Shown here piece after piece: positions 8,752-17,639 of a stretch of 64,000 nt of DNA (positions within the stretch are counted from its first letter, which is position 1; each line of letters begins with the position of its first letter). The DNA comes from CAVORB01 sp963698495. GTDB taxonomy: Bacteria; Pseudomonadota; Gammaproteobacteria; Chromatiales; Chromatiaceae. The notes under the pieces are model-generated. The model saw only the letters and a list, made by a program, of their open reading frames with translations, did not search any database and was not told where the DNA came from. The position numbers and the translations under genes are program-made. The DNA is taken from positions 1 through 64,000 of the forward strand of contig CAVORB010000025.1 of NCBI GenBank assembly GCA_963698495.1. The letters run 5' to 3'.

Positions 8752-9789
8752 TCAGACCCCGGCCCCGCCGCGCCAGCGCAGCTCATCGTCCAGCAGGCCA
8801 TTCGCCACGAGCTGCTTGACATGGGCGATGCGCTTGTAGCGCTCGCCCTCGAACTCCTCAAGCGTCAGGCCCACCGCCTTGTAGGACTCGTAGAGCTGCT
8901 CGACACCCCGGCGCGCGGTCCACTGGGGCTTGAAGTCATGCAGCTCGCGGGCGATCTTGTTGCAGTCGACGCGATAGCAGCGTTTGTCCGGGCCGGCGTC
9001 CGGGGCGTATTCGATGCGGCAACCGGGCACGATGTCCCGGACGATCTCGGCCAGCTCGCGGATCTGGTAGTTCTCCGTGGTCGTGCCGACGTTGAAGGCC
9101 TGGTCGTGAACCGCCTCACGCGGGGCCTGGAGCGCGGCGATGTAGGAAAGGGCGATGTCCTCGACGTGGACCACGGGGCGCCAGGGGCTACCGTCGCTCT
9201 TCAGGTACACCAGACCGGTCGTGAAGGCCCAGGCCGTGAGGTTGTTGATCACGAGATCGAAGCGCAGCAGCGGCGATACCCCGTAGGCGGTAGAGGCACG
9301 GAGGTACGTGGGGGAGAAATCCGCGTCCGCGAGCCGGTGCAGGGCGGCCTCGACCTGCACCTTGGAAACGCCATAGGGCGTCACCGGATTGAATGCGGCC
9401 TGCTCATCGAGGAAATCCGCACCCCCCGCACCGTAGTTGCTGCAGGAAGAGGCGAACAGAAAGCGCTGCGCACCGGCCTCTTTGGCGAGCCGCGCAAGAC
9501 GCACCGCCGCCTTGTCGTTGATGTCCTCCGTGAGATTCGGCTTGTAGTCCCCAAGGGGATCGTTCGATAGACCGGCCAGGTGGATCACCGCGTCGAACCC
9601 GGCCACATCCTGAGCCTCGACGTCGCGGACGTCCTTGCTGATGCTCGTCACCTCCGGCACCGAGCCCACGAACAGGCAGCGGCTGAAGTAACCCGTGTCG
9701 AGGCCAACCACCTCGTGGCCGCGGGCCTGGAGCATCGGCACCAGGACGGTCCCGATGTAGCCGTTGTGTCCGGTAACGAGAATGCGCAT
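8752..9789 (-). CDS. NAD-dependent nucleotide-sugar epimerase/dehydratase (extended SDR)
   Basis: 345 residues from the ATG at 9789, which gives MRILVTGHNGYIG, a Rossmann NAD motif right at the N-terminus; a longer reading adds only antisense-like residues. SSCSNYG and YGVSK supply the Ser, Tyr and Lys of the SDR catalytic site. HVEDIALSYIAAL and FNVGT are extended-SDR motifs. It follows the cytidylyltransferase gene by 2 bases, so the likely substrate is a CDP-sugar or its 4-keto derivative. It does not look like a classical CDP-glucose 4,6-dehydratase, which is not found in the window. Confidence 0.85.
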   Translation of the reverse strand: MRILVTGHNGYIGTVLVPMLQARGHEVVGLDTGYFSRCLFVGSVPEVTSISKDVRDVEAQDVAGFDAVIHLAGLSNDPLGDYKPNLTEDINDKAAVRLARLAKEAGAQRFLFASSCSNYGAGGADFLDEQAAFNPVTPYGVSKVQVEAALHRLADADFSPTYLRASTAYGVSPLLRFDLVINNLTAWAFTTGLVYLKSDGSPWRPVVHVEDIALSYIAALQAPREAVHDQAFNVGTTTENYQIRELAEIVRDIVPGCRIEYAPDAGPDKRCYRVDCNKIARELHDFKPQWTARRGVEQLYESYKAVGLTLEEFEGERYKRIAHVKQLVANGLLDDELRWRGGAGV

Positions 9790-9791
9790 GT

Positions 9792-10562
9792 TCAATTCCA
9801 GGTTTTCCAGGGAGGCTGTCCCTCCTGCCAGAGCTTTTCGAGCAGCTTCTTGTCGCGAATGGTGTCCATGCACTGCCAGAATGACTCGTGTCGGTAGGCC
9901 ATCAGCTGGCCTTCCGCCGCCAAACGCTCCAGGGGTTCCTTTTCCCACTGGGTGTCGTCTCCGGCGACGTAATCGAAAATGCCGGGCTCGAGGACGAAGA
10001 AGGCCCCGTTGATCCAGCCCTCGCTGGTCTGCGGTTTCTCGTCGAACTGGGCAACGCGGTCGCCGTCGAACTCCAGGTGTCCGAAGCGCGCCGGTGGCCG
10101 AACCGCGGTCAGGGTCGCGAGCTTGCCGTGCGAGCGGTGGAAGGCGAGCAGGTTATCGAGATCGACGTTCGCAACCCCGTCACCCCAGGTGAGCATGAAG
10201 GTGTCGTCCCCCACCCAGGGTTGCAGTCGCTTGATGCGGCCGCCGGTGGCCGTGTCGTGGCCCGTATCCACCAGATCCACGCGCCAATCCACGTGATGCT
10301 TGTCGTGGAGCGTGATCTCGCCGGTGCCGGTATTGATGGTCATGTTGCTGTGCAAGGAGGCGAACTCCCGCATCCAGCGCTTGATGTACTCCCCCTTGTA
10401 GCCGAGGGCGATGACGAAGTCGCTGAAGCCGTAGCGCGAGTAGTGCATCATGATGTGCCAGAGAATCGGCTTGCCGCCAATCTCCACCATGGGTTTGGGC
10501 TTGATTTCCGTCTCTTCGGCAAGCCGGGTACCCAACCCTCCGGCCAGAAGGGCCACCTTCAT
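9792..10562 (-). CDS. rfbF: Glucose-1-phosphate cytidylyltransferase
   Basis: 256 residues from the ATG at 10562, the usual RfbF length. It starts MKVALLAGGLGTRLAEET followed by KPKPMVEIGGKPILWH, the nucleotide-binding motif, and has WVGDDTFMLTWGDGVANVD and EGWINGAFFVLEPG typical of CTP:glucose-1-phosphate cytidylyltransferases. It makes CDP-glucose, entry point to CDP-linked deoxy or branched sugars. First gene of the minus-strand operon with the SDR and methyltransferases. A 142-bp gap separates it from gspD. Confidence 0.93.
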   Translation of the reverse strand: MKVALLAGGLGTRLAEETEIKPKPMVEIGGKPILWHIMMHYSRYGFSDFVIALGYKGEYIKRWMREFASLHSNMTINTGTGEITLHDKHHVDWRVDLVDTGHDTATGGRIKRLQPWVGDDTFMLTWGDGVANVDLDNLLAFHRSHGKLATLTAVRPPARFGHLEFDGDRVAQFDEKPQTSEGWINGAFFVLEPGIFDYVAGDDTQWEKEPLERLAAEGQLMAYRHESFWQCMDTIRDKKLLEKLWQEGQPPWKTWN

Positions 10563-10704
10563 ACCATCAACCTCGTCTGTATCAGGCGCCCGCCGGTTAG
10601 CTGAAGACGCTGGGTGTTGCAGGCGGGTGCGGATCGGCTGACCGGAGGGAGGACACGCGGAAACAACGCCAAGCCCGCCCCAGCTTCGCCCAAGCACGCT
10701 CGCG

Positions 10705-12894
10705 TCAGAATTTGTACTCCAGACCCTTGAGCTTGCGGCGGAAGTCCATGGTCACGGCCTCCACGTCCTGATCGCTGGCGATCACCCTCGGCGTCAGGAC
10801 CACAACCAGCTCCACGCGCTCTGCTTTCTTGGTCGTCTCGCCGAACAGTCCGCCGATGACGGGTAGGTCGTAGAGTCCGGGAACACCCTGCTTGCCCTGC
10901 TCCCGGGTATCCTGTATCAAACCGCCCAGCACGACCGCCTGATTGGAGCGCACGGCGACGTTGCTGGTGATGTTCCGGGTGATGAAGGTGGGCGAGTTAA
11001 GCGCCGAGGGGCTCGACTCGTCGACCGTGCTCACCTCCTGCTCGATCTCCATCTGCACCAGCCCACCCGGCGTAACCCGGGGCTTGACCGAGAGCTGGAC
11101 GCCGGTGTCACGGTACTCGATGGTGTTGACGACGCGGTCCAGCTCCGACGTGCCCTGCTGCTGCGAGGTAGCCACCGGCACCTGCTGACCAACCTGGATC
11201 TTGGCGGTCTGGTTGTCGAGGACCATCAACGACGGGGATGACAGCACGTTCACCAGGCCGTCACCGGCAAGCATGCTCAACGTGGCGCGAATGACGTCGC
11301 CGTTCTTGATCAGCGCCCAGTTGAATCCCGGGGAAATCGGATTGATGCCGGCACCATCGATAGAGCCATCCAAGGAGAAAACGCTGCGCTGGTCGTTCCT
11401 GTTGCCTGAGGGCTGGCCGCCGAAGAACTGCCACTGCACGCCGTACTGGAGGTTGCCGGCCAGCCTGATCTCCACGATGGTAGCCTCCACTAACACCTGG
11501 AGGGGCACCAGGTCGAGCTGCTTGAGGGCATCGAGAATCCGCTTGTAGTCGCGGGGACTCGACCGGATCAACAGGGAGTTGTTGAGGGTGTCGGCGACGA
11601 TGCTGACATTCGAGGAAAGCTCGAGATTGGCCGTCACGGCCGGACGCGACTGGGACATCGGCGGGTCGCCCTGGATCCCATCGCCTTCCCTGGTTCCCGA
11701 TTCCGCCGAGGCCCGGCGCAGACCGGGAGCGACACCACCAACGCGGCGGCTCTGGTCCTCCTGGGCCGCGAACAGTTGCGACAGGATATCCGCCAGATTT
11801 TCCGCGTCCCCATGCTTGACCCGATAGACGAACAGCCGTTCGCTGGAATCACCCGACGCCTCCGCGATGTCGAGGCGCTCGATCCAGTCCTTGGCCTGCT
11901 TGAGGTACTTTTCCTGGGGAGAGACCACGAGCAGGCTGTTGGCGCTCTCTACCGGGATGAAGCGGAACAGCCCCGTGAAGGGATTTCCGCCCTCGTCCGC
12001 CAACAAGCTCTCGAGCTGGGTGACAACGTCGTTTGCCGACGCGTATTCGAGGGTGAAGAAGCCGACCGAGAGCCCGGCCATCCAGTCGACATCGAACACC
12101 CGGATGGTATCGAGCAGATTACCCAGCTCCGGGCTGGTGCCAGCGATAATCAGCAGATTGCGCAGATTGTCGATACGGATGACGCTCCCCTCGGGGGCCA
12201 GGGGCTCCAGGATCTTGCTCATCTCCTCCGCGCCGATGTACTGCAGCGGCACGATCTGCACGCTGTAGCCGTCGGGAAGCGGCCGGTCGGATTCCCCCAG
12301 CTGCGGGACGATACGGCCCTTGACCGCGTTGGCCAGCGGCACGATTTCATAAGTGCCCCCGCTCTGGATCAAGGCGGCGTTGTTCATCCGGAGCAGGGTT
12401 TCCAGGGTGGGGATCAGGTGCTCGCGCCGCAGCGGCCTCCCCGTTTCCAGGGACGCAATGCCTTGGACCTGGGGATCGAGCACGTAATTGACTTGCAGTA
12501 GATCGCCGAGGACGACCTTCACTACTTCACGGATATCGGTGCCGTCGAAGTTAAGCGTCACGTCGCCGGGCGTGGTGTCCACTCGCGGCGCGGATACCTT
12601 CTGCACGAAGGTGCCTGTGCCCGCCTTGGTGCTCTCCTTCGGACCGGCCACCGGATCGCCGCCGAAGTCCAGTCCGATGCCCTCTCCGCGGTAGCCTTGG
12701 GTTCGCGTGCCACCGGGCCCGCCACCCCGGCGCTGATCGACGATATGACCCTGCGGATCGCCAACCTTCAGCGTCGGGTCATACTGCGACCGTTCGCATC
12801 CGGCCGAGAACGTCAGGAGCAACGCGCCCGCCAAAGCAACGGGGAGAAGCCTGCCTTTAGGCTCGCTATGGTTGGTCGGATTGCTGCTGTCCAT
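10705..12894 (-). CDS. gspD: Type II secretion outer-membrane secretin GspD
   Basis: 729 residues. A hydrophobic N-terminus ends in FSAGC, a plausible lipobox, so this secretin may be a lipoprotein. The N0 domain (VTLNFDGTDIREVVKVVLGD) and following repeats (SVQIVPLQYIGAEEM, LFVYRVKHGDAENLA) are periplasmic modules. The C-terminal secretin domain contains VPVATSQQQ, VQLSVKPRV and the VVLGGLIQD element near the C-terminus. It forms the outer-membrane exit channel. Its start lies inside the end of gspN (29-base overlap). Last gene of the T2SS cluster. Confidence 0.95.
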   Translation of the reverse strand: MDSSNPTNHSEPKGRLLPVALAGALLLTFSAGCERSQYDPTLKVGDPQGHIVDQRRGGGPGGTRTQGYRGEGIGLDFGGDPVAGPKESTKAGTGTFVQKVSAPRVDTTPGDVTLNFDGTDIREVVKVVLGDLLQVNYVLDPQVQGIASLETGRPLRREHLIPTLETLLRMNNAALIQSGGTYEIVPLANAVKGRIVPQLGESDRPLPDGYSVQIVPLQYIGAEEMSKILEPLAPEGSVIRIDNLRNLLIIAGTSPELGNLLDTIRVFDVDWMAGLSVGFFTLEYASANDVVTQLESLLADEGGNPFTGLFRFIPVESANSLLVVSPQEKYLKQAKDWIERLDIAEASGDSSERLFVYRVKHGDAENLADILSQLFAAQEDQSRRVGGVAPGLRRASAESGTREGDGIQGDPPMSQSRPAVTANLELSSNVSIVADTLNNSLLIRSSPRDYKRILDALKQLDLVPLQVLVEATIVEIRLAGNLQYGVQWQFFGGQPSGNRNDQRSVFSLDGSIDGAGINPISPGFNWALIKNGDVIRATLSMLAGDGLVNVLSSPSLMVLDNQTAKIQVGQQVPVATSQQQGTSELDRVVNTIEYRDTGVQLSVKPRVTPGGLVQMEIEQEVSTVDESSPSALNSPTFITRNITSNVAVRSNQAVVLGGLIQDTREQGKQGVPGLYDLPVIGGLFGETTKKAERVELVVVLTPRVIASDQDVEAVTMDFRRKLKGLEYKF

Positions 12895-13516
12895 TTTCCC
12901 TGTTTCCCGGATTGCGCGCCCCCGGCGCTGGCGGGTTTCTGGAGCCTTGCGCCGCTGGGGGCTGCGGTTTCCGGCGATCGGCTGGGCGTGGCGGGATGCG
13001 CACCGCAGGCCGTGGAGGCGGCATATTCTGGTAATCGCGCAATGTTAGCGTATCCGTTTGGCCCTGTCGCTCCAGCACGAGACGATCGGCCTGGATTTCC
13101 TTTACGTTCCAGCCGTTGATCTCGTCACCGAGCTCCAGGTCCTGCAATTCTTTCTCGGCCGGGTTACGCACCCAGGCAACCACCTTGCCGGGGGTCATGA
13201 TGACCGCGTTGAGATCCAGGCCCTTGAGCGCGGCATCGTCAACGATTGGAGCCTCCTCCTCAGCGGCTTCATCTTCCGACGGGGGTCGGCGATCCGGGAG
13301 GAAGAGAGGACGCTCCACCACAACCGCGTACTCCTCGATGTCCTCCGGGGGGGACAGAAGGTCGAGCGGGCTTTCGGCGGCCGGAGCCGGCGCCGGCGCT
13401 GCGGAGCTGCCGAGGTCGCCGGAAGGCGTCGCCTCGCGATCGGGCGGCCAACCCAGCCATTGCAGCGTCAGCAATGCGCCGAGCGCCAGAACGGCAATGA
13501 CCAGCGCCGGCTTCAT
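12866..13516 (-). CDS. gspN: Type II secretion protein N / GspC-like inner-membrane connector
   Basis: 216 residues. One N-terminal membrane helix (ALVIAVLALGALLTLQWLGW), an Ala/Pro-rich periplasmic linker, then a small beta domain resembling the homology region of GspC (VVERPLFLPDRRPP, LNAVIMTPGKVVAWVRNP, LELGDEINGWNVKEIQADRLVLERQG), and a Pro/Arg/Gln-rich tail. In the xps-type order the gene between M and D is called N and replaces GspC, linking the inner-membrane platform to the secretin; no PDZ domain is visible. ATGA overlap with gspM. Confidence 0.78.
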   Translation of the reverse strand: MKPALVIAVLALGALLTLQWLGWPPDREATPSGDLGSSAAPAPAPAAESPLDLLSPPEDIEEYAVVVERPLFLPDRRPPSEDEAAEEEAPIVDDAALKGLDLNAVIMTPGKVVAWVRNPAEKELQDLELGDEINGWNVKEIQADRLVLERQGQTDTLTLRDYQNMPPPRPAVRIPPRPADRRKPQPPAAQGSRNPPAPGARNPGNRENGQQQSDQP

Positions 13517-14124
13517 TGGCCGTCCCCCAGCGCGTAACCGAACAGATCGAGCCGGACTGTAAGCTGCGCTTCAGACCGTCCCCCCGCTGGGGCGCGCCGC
13601 GCACGCACGCGCGGGTTCCGCGAGAGGGTCCTGCGCGCGGTGGCCCGCACCGAAAGCTGATCGACAAAGAGGAAGGGGCGCGCGTGCTCTATGCGGTAGA
13701 GCACATCAAGCAGAGCGTCGGTCTCGCCCTGGATCTGGGTCCGGATGCTGACCCGCGGGGGTTGTTCATCGTCTTTGGCGGGCAGAATCTGGGTGCTGAT
13801 CAGACGCGCGCCCGCGGCCTTGACCATGTCCTGGAGCTCCCGCTGGAGCTGCGCGCCGGCCAGTTGCGGTGTCGCGGCATCATAGTAGAAGGCCTTGACG
13901 TCCTCGTTGCTGCGCACCTGCTCGAGCTCCGCCCGCAGCCCCGGAAGCGTCGCAATCAGGCGCTGGTAACGGGCGAGCCGGTCTTCGCCAGAGCTGATCC
14001 TCTGATTCAAGGCGCCGACCCGTTCAAGCCAAGGCCAACCGACCGAACCGATCAGCGTCAGGGGGATCAGCAAGGTCAACCCCCAGACCAGGATGCAGCG
14101 GCCTTTGCCGTCGAGGCCCTTCAT
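13513..14124 (-). CDS. gspM: Type II secretion protein M (T2SSM_b type)
   Basis: 203 residues. Short cytoplasmic start, one transmembrane helix (ILVWGLTLLIPLTLIGSVGW), a coiled-coil-like stretch (LNQRISSGEDRLARYQRLI) and a ferredoxin-like periplasmic domain (LQRELQDMVKAAGARLIST, LYRIEHARPFLFVDQLSV). Partner of GspL in the inner-membrane platform. ATGA overlaps on both sides (gspL upstream, gspN downstream) show tight translational coupling. Confidence 0.85.
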   Translation of the reverse strand: MKGLDGKGRCILVWGLTLLIPLTLIGSVGWPWLERVGALNQRISSGEDRLARYQRLIATLPGLRAELEQVRSNEDVKAFYYDAATPQLAGAQLQRELQDMVKAAGARLISTQILPAKDDEQPPRVSIRTQIQGETDALLDVLYRIEHARPFLFVDQLSVRATARRTLSRNPRVRARRAPAGGRSEAQLTVRLDLFGYALGDGQ

Positions 14125-15218
14125 TTCGCCTGCTCACGCGTAAACTTGAAGGAGATGTGAAAACGCTCCTTGTCGGCGGCCGCGACCTGAACCACCGGCG
14201 AGCGGAACGAAACCCCCGAGATTCCGGGTGCCCGCTCCAGCAGTCCGATCAGCGCCGAGGCCTGCGCAGACTCTCCGCGAATCTGGACCTCTCCGTCGCG
14301 GAACTCGAGGTTCTGTACCCATGTGTCGTCCGGGAGGACCTCGGTGAGCTCCCGTAGGAGATCGACGCTGCGTGCTTGTTCGAGCTTGCGCTGAAGCACC
14401 GCCACGCTGCCCTCTCGCGCACGCTCGAGAGCAGTGCGAACCTCGTCCACCTTCTCCGCTTCCTGCTTGGCGGTGGCCAGCTCGGATTCGAGCCTCTCGA
14501 CCAGGCGCGTCTTCTGCCATAGCGGTGTGGCGAGCGCCAGTCCCAGGAGCACCAAGGCGGCGACAACCAGAATCTTGGTCGCGCTGAACCAGCCGCCGCC
14601 GCGCTTCGGCCGCTCCTCGGGTGGCAGGAGGTTGGCCCGCGGCCAGGCGCCCTCCCAGGTCACCTGCTCGGCGGGGGCGCCGGCCTCGCGCAGGCGTCGC
14701 ATCCAACCCTGCAGATGGTCGCGGCGACACAACACCAGCTCCACCGGCAGCTTGTCCTTAGGACCGGCGCGGTCCTCCACGCGGAAATCGAAAAAGACCT
14801 GATCGGCCTGAAAGGGGGTGACGCGGTCGATCTCGTAACGAAGCACCTTGGCCAGATTCTCGCGCACCTGGGCCGGGAAGGACACGTGGCGGCTGAGTAC
14901 CAGCGCGGCAGGCAGCTCGATGATGGTGCGTTGGTTGGCCCCGCGGAGCGTGGCAATCAACGCCTGCAGCGTGCTGGTGTCGCTGCCGTCCAGCTCTCCG
15001 ACTGGCCGCCGATCCATCCCCTGTTGCTGATAGAAAGCCGCCGTCGCTCCGGCCGGAACCACCACCAGACGCTGATCCTGGCGCTCGAAGACCCGTCTGA
15101 CCCGGGTCGGCAGGCATCCGATCAGGGCATTGCGCCAGCGCGAAATCCATTCGTCCAGCACGGCCTGGCCCGGCAGTGCTGGAGCTCGCAGGAAGTGGAA
15201 AACGTCGGTGACCGCCAT
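14121..15218 (-). CDS. gspL: Type II secretion protein L (GspL, PilM/PilN-like)
   Basis: 365 residues. The N-terminal half is an actin-fold-like cytoplasmic domain (ANQRTIIELPAALVLSRHVS, LRYEIDRVTPFQADQVFFDF) that binds GspE. A transmembrane helix (KILVVAALVLLGLALATPLW) at about residues 218-238 leads to a heptad-rich segment and a PilN-like periplasmic domain. First gene after a roughly 200-bp gap from gspK, so a separate promoter for L-M-N-D is possible, though I see no clear elements. Confidence 0.88.
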   Translation of the reverse strand: MAVTDVFHFLRAPALPGQAVLDEWISRWRNALIGCLPTRVRRVFERQDQRLVVVPAGATAAFYQQQGMDRRPVGELDGSDTSTLQALIATLRGANQRTIIELPAALVLSRHVSFPAQVRENLAKVLRYEIDRVTPFQADQVFFDFRVEDRAGPKDKLPVELVLCRRDHLQGWMRRLREAGAPAEQVTWEGAWPRANLLPPEERPKRGGGWFSATKILVVAALVLLGLALATPLWQKTRLVERLESELATAKQEAEKVDEVRTALERAREGSVAVLQRKLEQARSVDLLRELTEVLPDDTWVQNLEFRDGEVQIRGESAQASALIGLLERAPGISGVSFRSPVVQVAAADKERFHISFKFTREQAK

Positions 15219-15417
15219 CCCGTGCCCGATACCCTATTCTCGTCCGAAAAAGATCGAGGAATCTTCAGCGCTTATCGCAATTGAACCCCAAAGTGCCTGA
15301 GAAATCAAAGGAAATTCCTGGTTCGGCGAGCCTGGTTGGGCGCTTATCGGTGCTCTATGGACCCAAGGCATCGGTCGCGGCTCCGTGCGGGCACCCACCG
15401 CCTCCTGATTTTGACCC

Positions 15418-16362
15418 TTACTCATCGCTTCCGGCCTCGGCCGCGGGAGTGAACTCACCCATCATCCCATAACGCCGCCAAAGCACACGAAACGGTGGGT
15501 CACTTCCAAGGTCGGTTCGCACCAGCGCCTCCATGGACACCGCGGCGCCCTGCTCACCGCGGCGGCTGACCCTAATTCGGTACAGCGGTCCCCCGCGAGC
15601 GAACGCGCGGGCGCCTGTCGCGGCTCCCTCCAACGCATCTTGGGCCTCCTGTTCCTCGCGCTTGAGCTCGGCCTCCTCCAGCGTCAGACCCTCCAGGGCG
15701 GCGGCGACCAAGGTCGGAGCGAACTCCCGATCCACGCTCTGGCTGGCGGAATCCACCGTAAGCGCTGGCGCCAGAATCCGGTAGAGCTCACGACGGAATC
15801 CCATGACCTGCCGCAGCTCTTCCACGCTGTCGAAGGGTCCGTCCTTGGCCCCATAGGGAAAGTCGGCCGCGCGATAATCCGCGTCCTCGGCGCCGTTGAG
15901 CAGGTGCAGGTCGTTCTCGTCACGCCAGTCGAGAATCGCGGCTACCATGGGCGCCTCCTCACCTTCGGGAACGCCGGCCGCGAACAGCAGGGCGCTCAGC
16001 AGGTCCATCTCCGCCTGATTGAGATCGACCAGGGATGCCTCGTTGACGACACCGATCTCGAGTGACTCGCCGGCAAAGCTCCAGGGCCGCGGATTCCCGT
16101 CCGGGACCCAGAGGTCGGCGATGAGGTCCTCGCCCTGCGCCACGAGCGGCTGTGCCAGCAGATTCATGACCGCGAAGTTGATCCCTGCATCCGCCAGGGC
16201 ACGAAAGCGGGCCGCCGCAATCTGGTTGGCCGCCAGCGTCGTCTCGGTGCGCTGGGTGGCCGTCAGCCCAACGGCGATGATGGAGAGCAAGGCGACCACC
16301 CATAACACGAGGACCAGCGCGATCCCGGCTTCAGCCCTTCGTGTGCGCGACCCGAGCATCAT
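15418..16362 (-). CDS. gspK: Type II secretion minor pseudopilin GspK
   Basis: 314 residues from the ATG at 16362, chosen because it overlaps the gspJ stop (ATGA) and puts the prepilin site near the N-terminus. AEAG|IALVLVLWVVALLSIIAV is the type III signal: cleavage after Gly and no Glu at +5, as is normal for GspK. The T2SSK body includes SLVDLNQAEMDLLSALLFAAG, a helix-hairpin-helix-like segment, and DSVEELRQVMGFRRELY. It caps the pseudopilus tip with GspI and GspJ. Confidence 0.92.
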   Translation of the reverse strand: MMLGSRTRRAEAGIALVLVLWVVALLSIIAVGLTATQRTETTLAANQIAAARFRALADAGINFAVMNLLAQPLVAQGEDLIADLWVPDGNPRPWSFAGESLEIGVVNEASLVDLNQAEMDLLSALLFAAGVPEGEEAPMVAAILDWRDENDLHLLNGAEDADYRAADFPYGAKDGPFDSVEELRQVMGFRRELYRILAPALTVDSASQSVDREFAPTLVAAALEGLTLEEAELKREEQEAQDALEGAATGARAFARGGPLYRIRVSRRGEQGAAVSMEALVRTDLGSDPPFRVLWRRYGMMGEFTPAAEAGSDE

Positions 16363-17135
16363 CGCTCCGGCTCGGGCAGGCGGACGAGCGAGTCCGGCCA
16401 TGACTGCTCCGGTGTCGTGAGGCGCAAACTCAACGCCAGAGGCGGATCTCGCCGTTCCATCCAGTCCTCGAACCACTCGGGCTCCTGCTCGCCTTCGACG
16501 CGTCCGAAATAGCGAAGATCGAAGTCCCCGACGTCGTCCAGCAGCAGGGTGCTGCCGAAGGCGCCGGCGGCGAGATCCTCGTCAAGCTCGCCCTTCGGCT
16601 GGAACGCCCCGCGGCCGCGGCCCAAGGGCGTCCACGCCGGGATCTCGTCGGTCCCCGCGAGGACATCGGGATGCAGCAGCCACCGGGTCAGGATCAGCCG
16701 GCGCTTGGTCCCATCCTCCAGGGTCAGTCGCACCACGTAGAGACCGGGGATACCAACATGCTCGGAAAGCGGGGCAACGAACTCCAACGCCTGCGCCTCC
16801 CCCGAGAAGACCGAGATGATCTCCCCATCGAATGTCAGCGACACCGGCCGCGTCTGGTTCAGCGTCCGGTCCAGGAAGTTGCGGGCGACACGCAGCGCTC
16901 CCGTCCTGTCCGCGGCCGCCTCTACGCCCTCCCAAGCCCTCGTCCCCAGCCGCAGCCCGGAGAACAGCAGCAGCGTGATCAGACCGACCAGGGTCATGGC
17001 GATCAGGAGCTCGACCAGGGTGAAGCCGCCAGGAGAAGCGCGCTGGCAGAGCGCATAGGCGCCGGAAATCGGTGCCCTTCTACGATCCGCGCCCCGCGGG
17101 GCAGGCCCGGCATGAGAGGAAAGAACCGTAGCCAT
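16359..17135 (-). CDS. gspJ: Type II secretion minor pseudopilin GspJ
   Basis: 258 residues. The leader is long (about 37 residues) before the prepilin cleavage motif PGG|FTLVELLIAMTLVGLI, with Glu at +5. The body has GLRLGTRAWEGVEAAADRTG and a beta-rich C-terminal region ending in a solvent-exposed tail. The ATG shares one base with the gspI stop (TAATG). Tip-complex component. Confidence 0.92.
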   Translation of the reverse strand: MATVLSSHAGPAPRGADRRRAPISGAYALCQRASPGGFTLVELLIAMTLVGLITLLLFSGLRLGTRAWEGVEAAADRTGALRVARNFLDRTLNQTRPVSLTFDGEIISVFSGEAQALEFVAPLSEHVGIPGLYVVRLTLEDGTKRRLILTRWLLHPDVLAGTDEIPAWTPLGRGRGAFQPKGELDEDLAAGAFGSTLLLDDVGDFDLRYFGRVEGEQEPEWFEDWMERRDPPLALSLRLTTPEQSWPDSLVRLPEPER

Positions 17136-17632
17136 TAGCCGTCCGGCCGGCTATCGTCGTGGGCCGAATCCGTCTCGAAGCCCGGCTGCGCTTGACCCTC
17201 GAATGCGGAGTCTGTCACCGCCCGCAGGCTGACGATGCTGATCTGACGGCGCCGTCCGCCTCCGTCGTCCCAGGAGGCGACAGCCGTGACTTGATAGGGC
17301 AGGAGTGTCGGCTCCCAGTCCACCTCGCCGAGCTCGAACGGTTCGACGAAGACCTCCCACGCGAAGCCGTCCTCAGTCTCCCCACTGACGGAGCCCGCCT
17401 CGAGCGGAATCTCCAAACCCAGCGCGTTCAGCTTGGCCTCCGCCAACGTCGCGGCGCGACTGTATTCGGCGCTCATGCTGGTGGTGGTAACGGCACGCGA
17501 GAAGATCTGAATCAGCACGCCCAGGGTAAGGGCCAGGATGGAGAAGGCGACGACGACCTCGAGCAGCGAGAATCCGCGCTGGCGGCGGCCGGTGGCTACG
17601 CGGTCGGGTGCGCAGGCCGGCGAGATGCGCAC
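17135..17632 (-). CDS. gspI: Type II secretion minor pseudopilin GspI
   Basis: 165 residues from a GTG at 17632, the only start before the prepilin motif QRG|FSLLEVVVAFSILALTLG. Typical GspI features are ATLAEAKLNALGLE after the helix and a beta domain around EDGFAWEV. Nucleates the GspI-J-K tip. It lies 7 bases downstream of gspH and its acidic C-terminal tail overlaps the gspJ start by one base. Confidence 0.92.
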   Translation of the reverse strand: MRISPACAPDRVATGRRQRGFSLLEVVVAFSILALTLGVLIQIFSRAVTTTSMSAEYSRAATLAEAKLNALGLEIPLEAGSVSGETEDGFAWEVFVEPFELGEVDWEPTLLPYQVTAVASWDDGGGRRRQISIVSLRAVTDSAFEGQAQPGFETDSAHDDSRPDG

Positions 17633-17639
17633 TTGAAGG

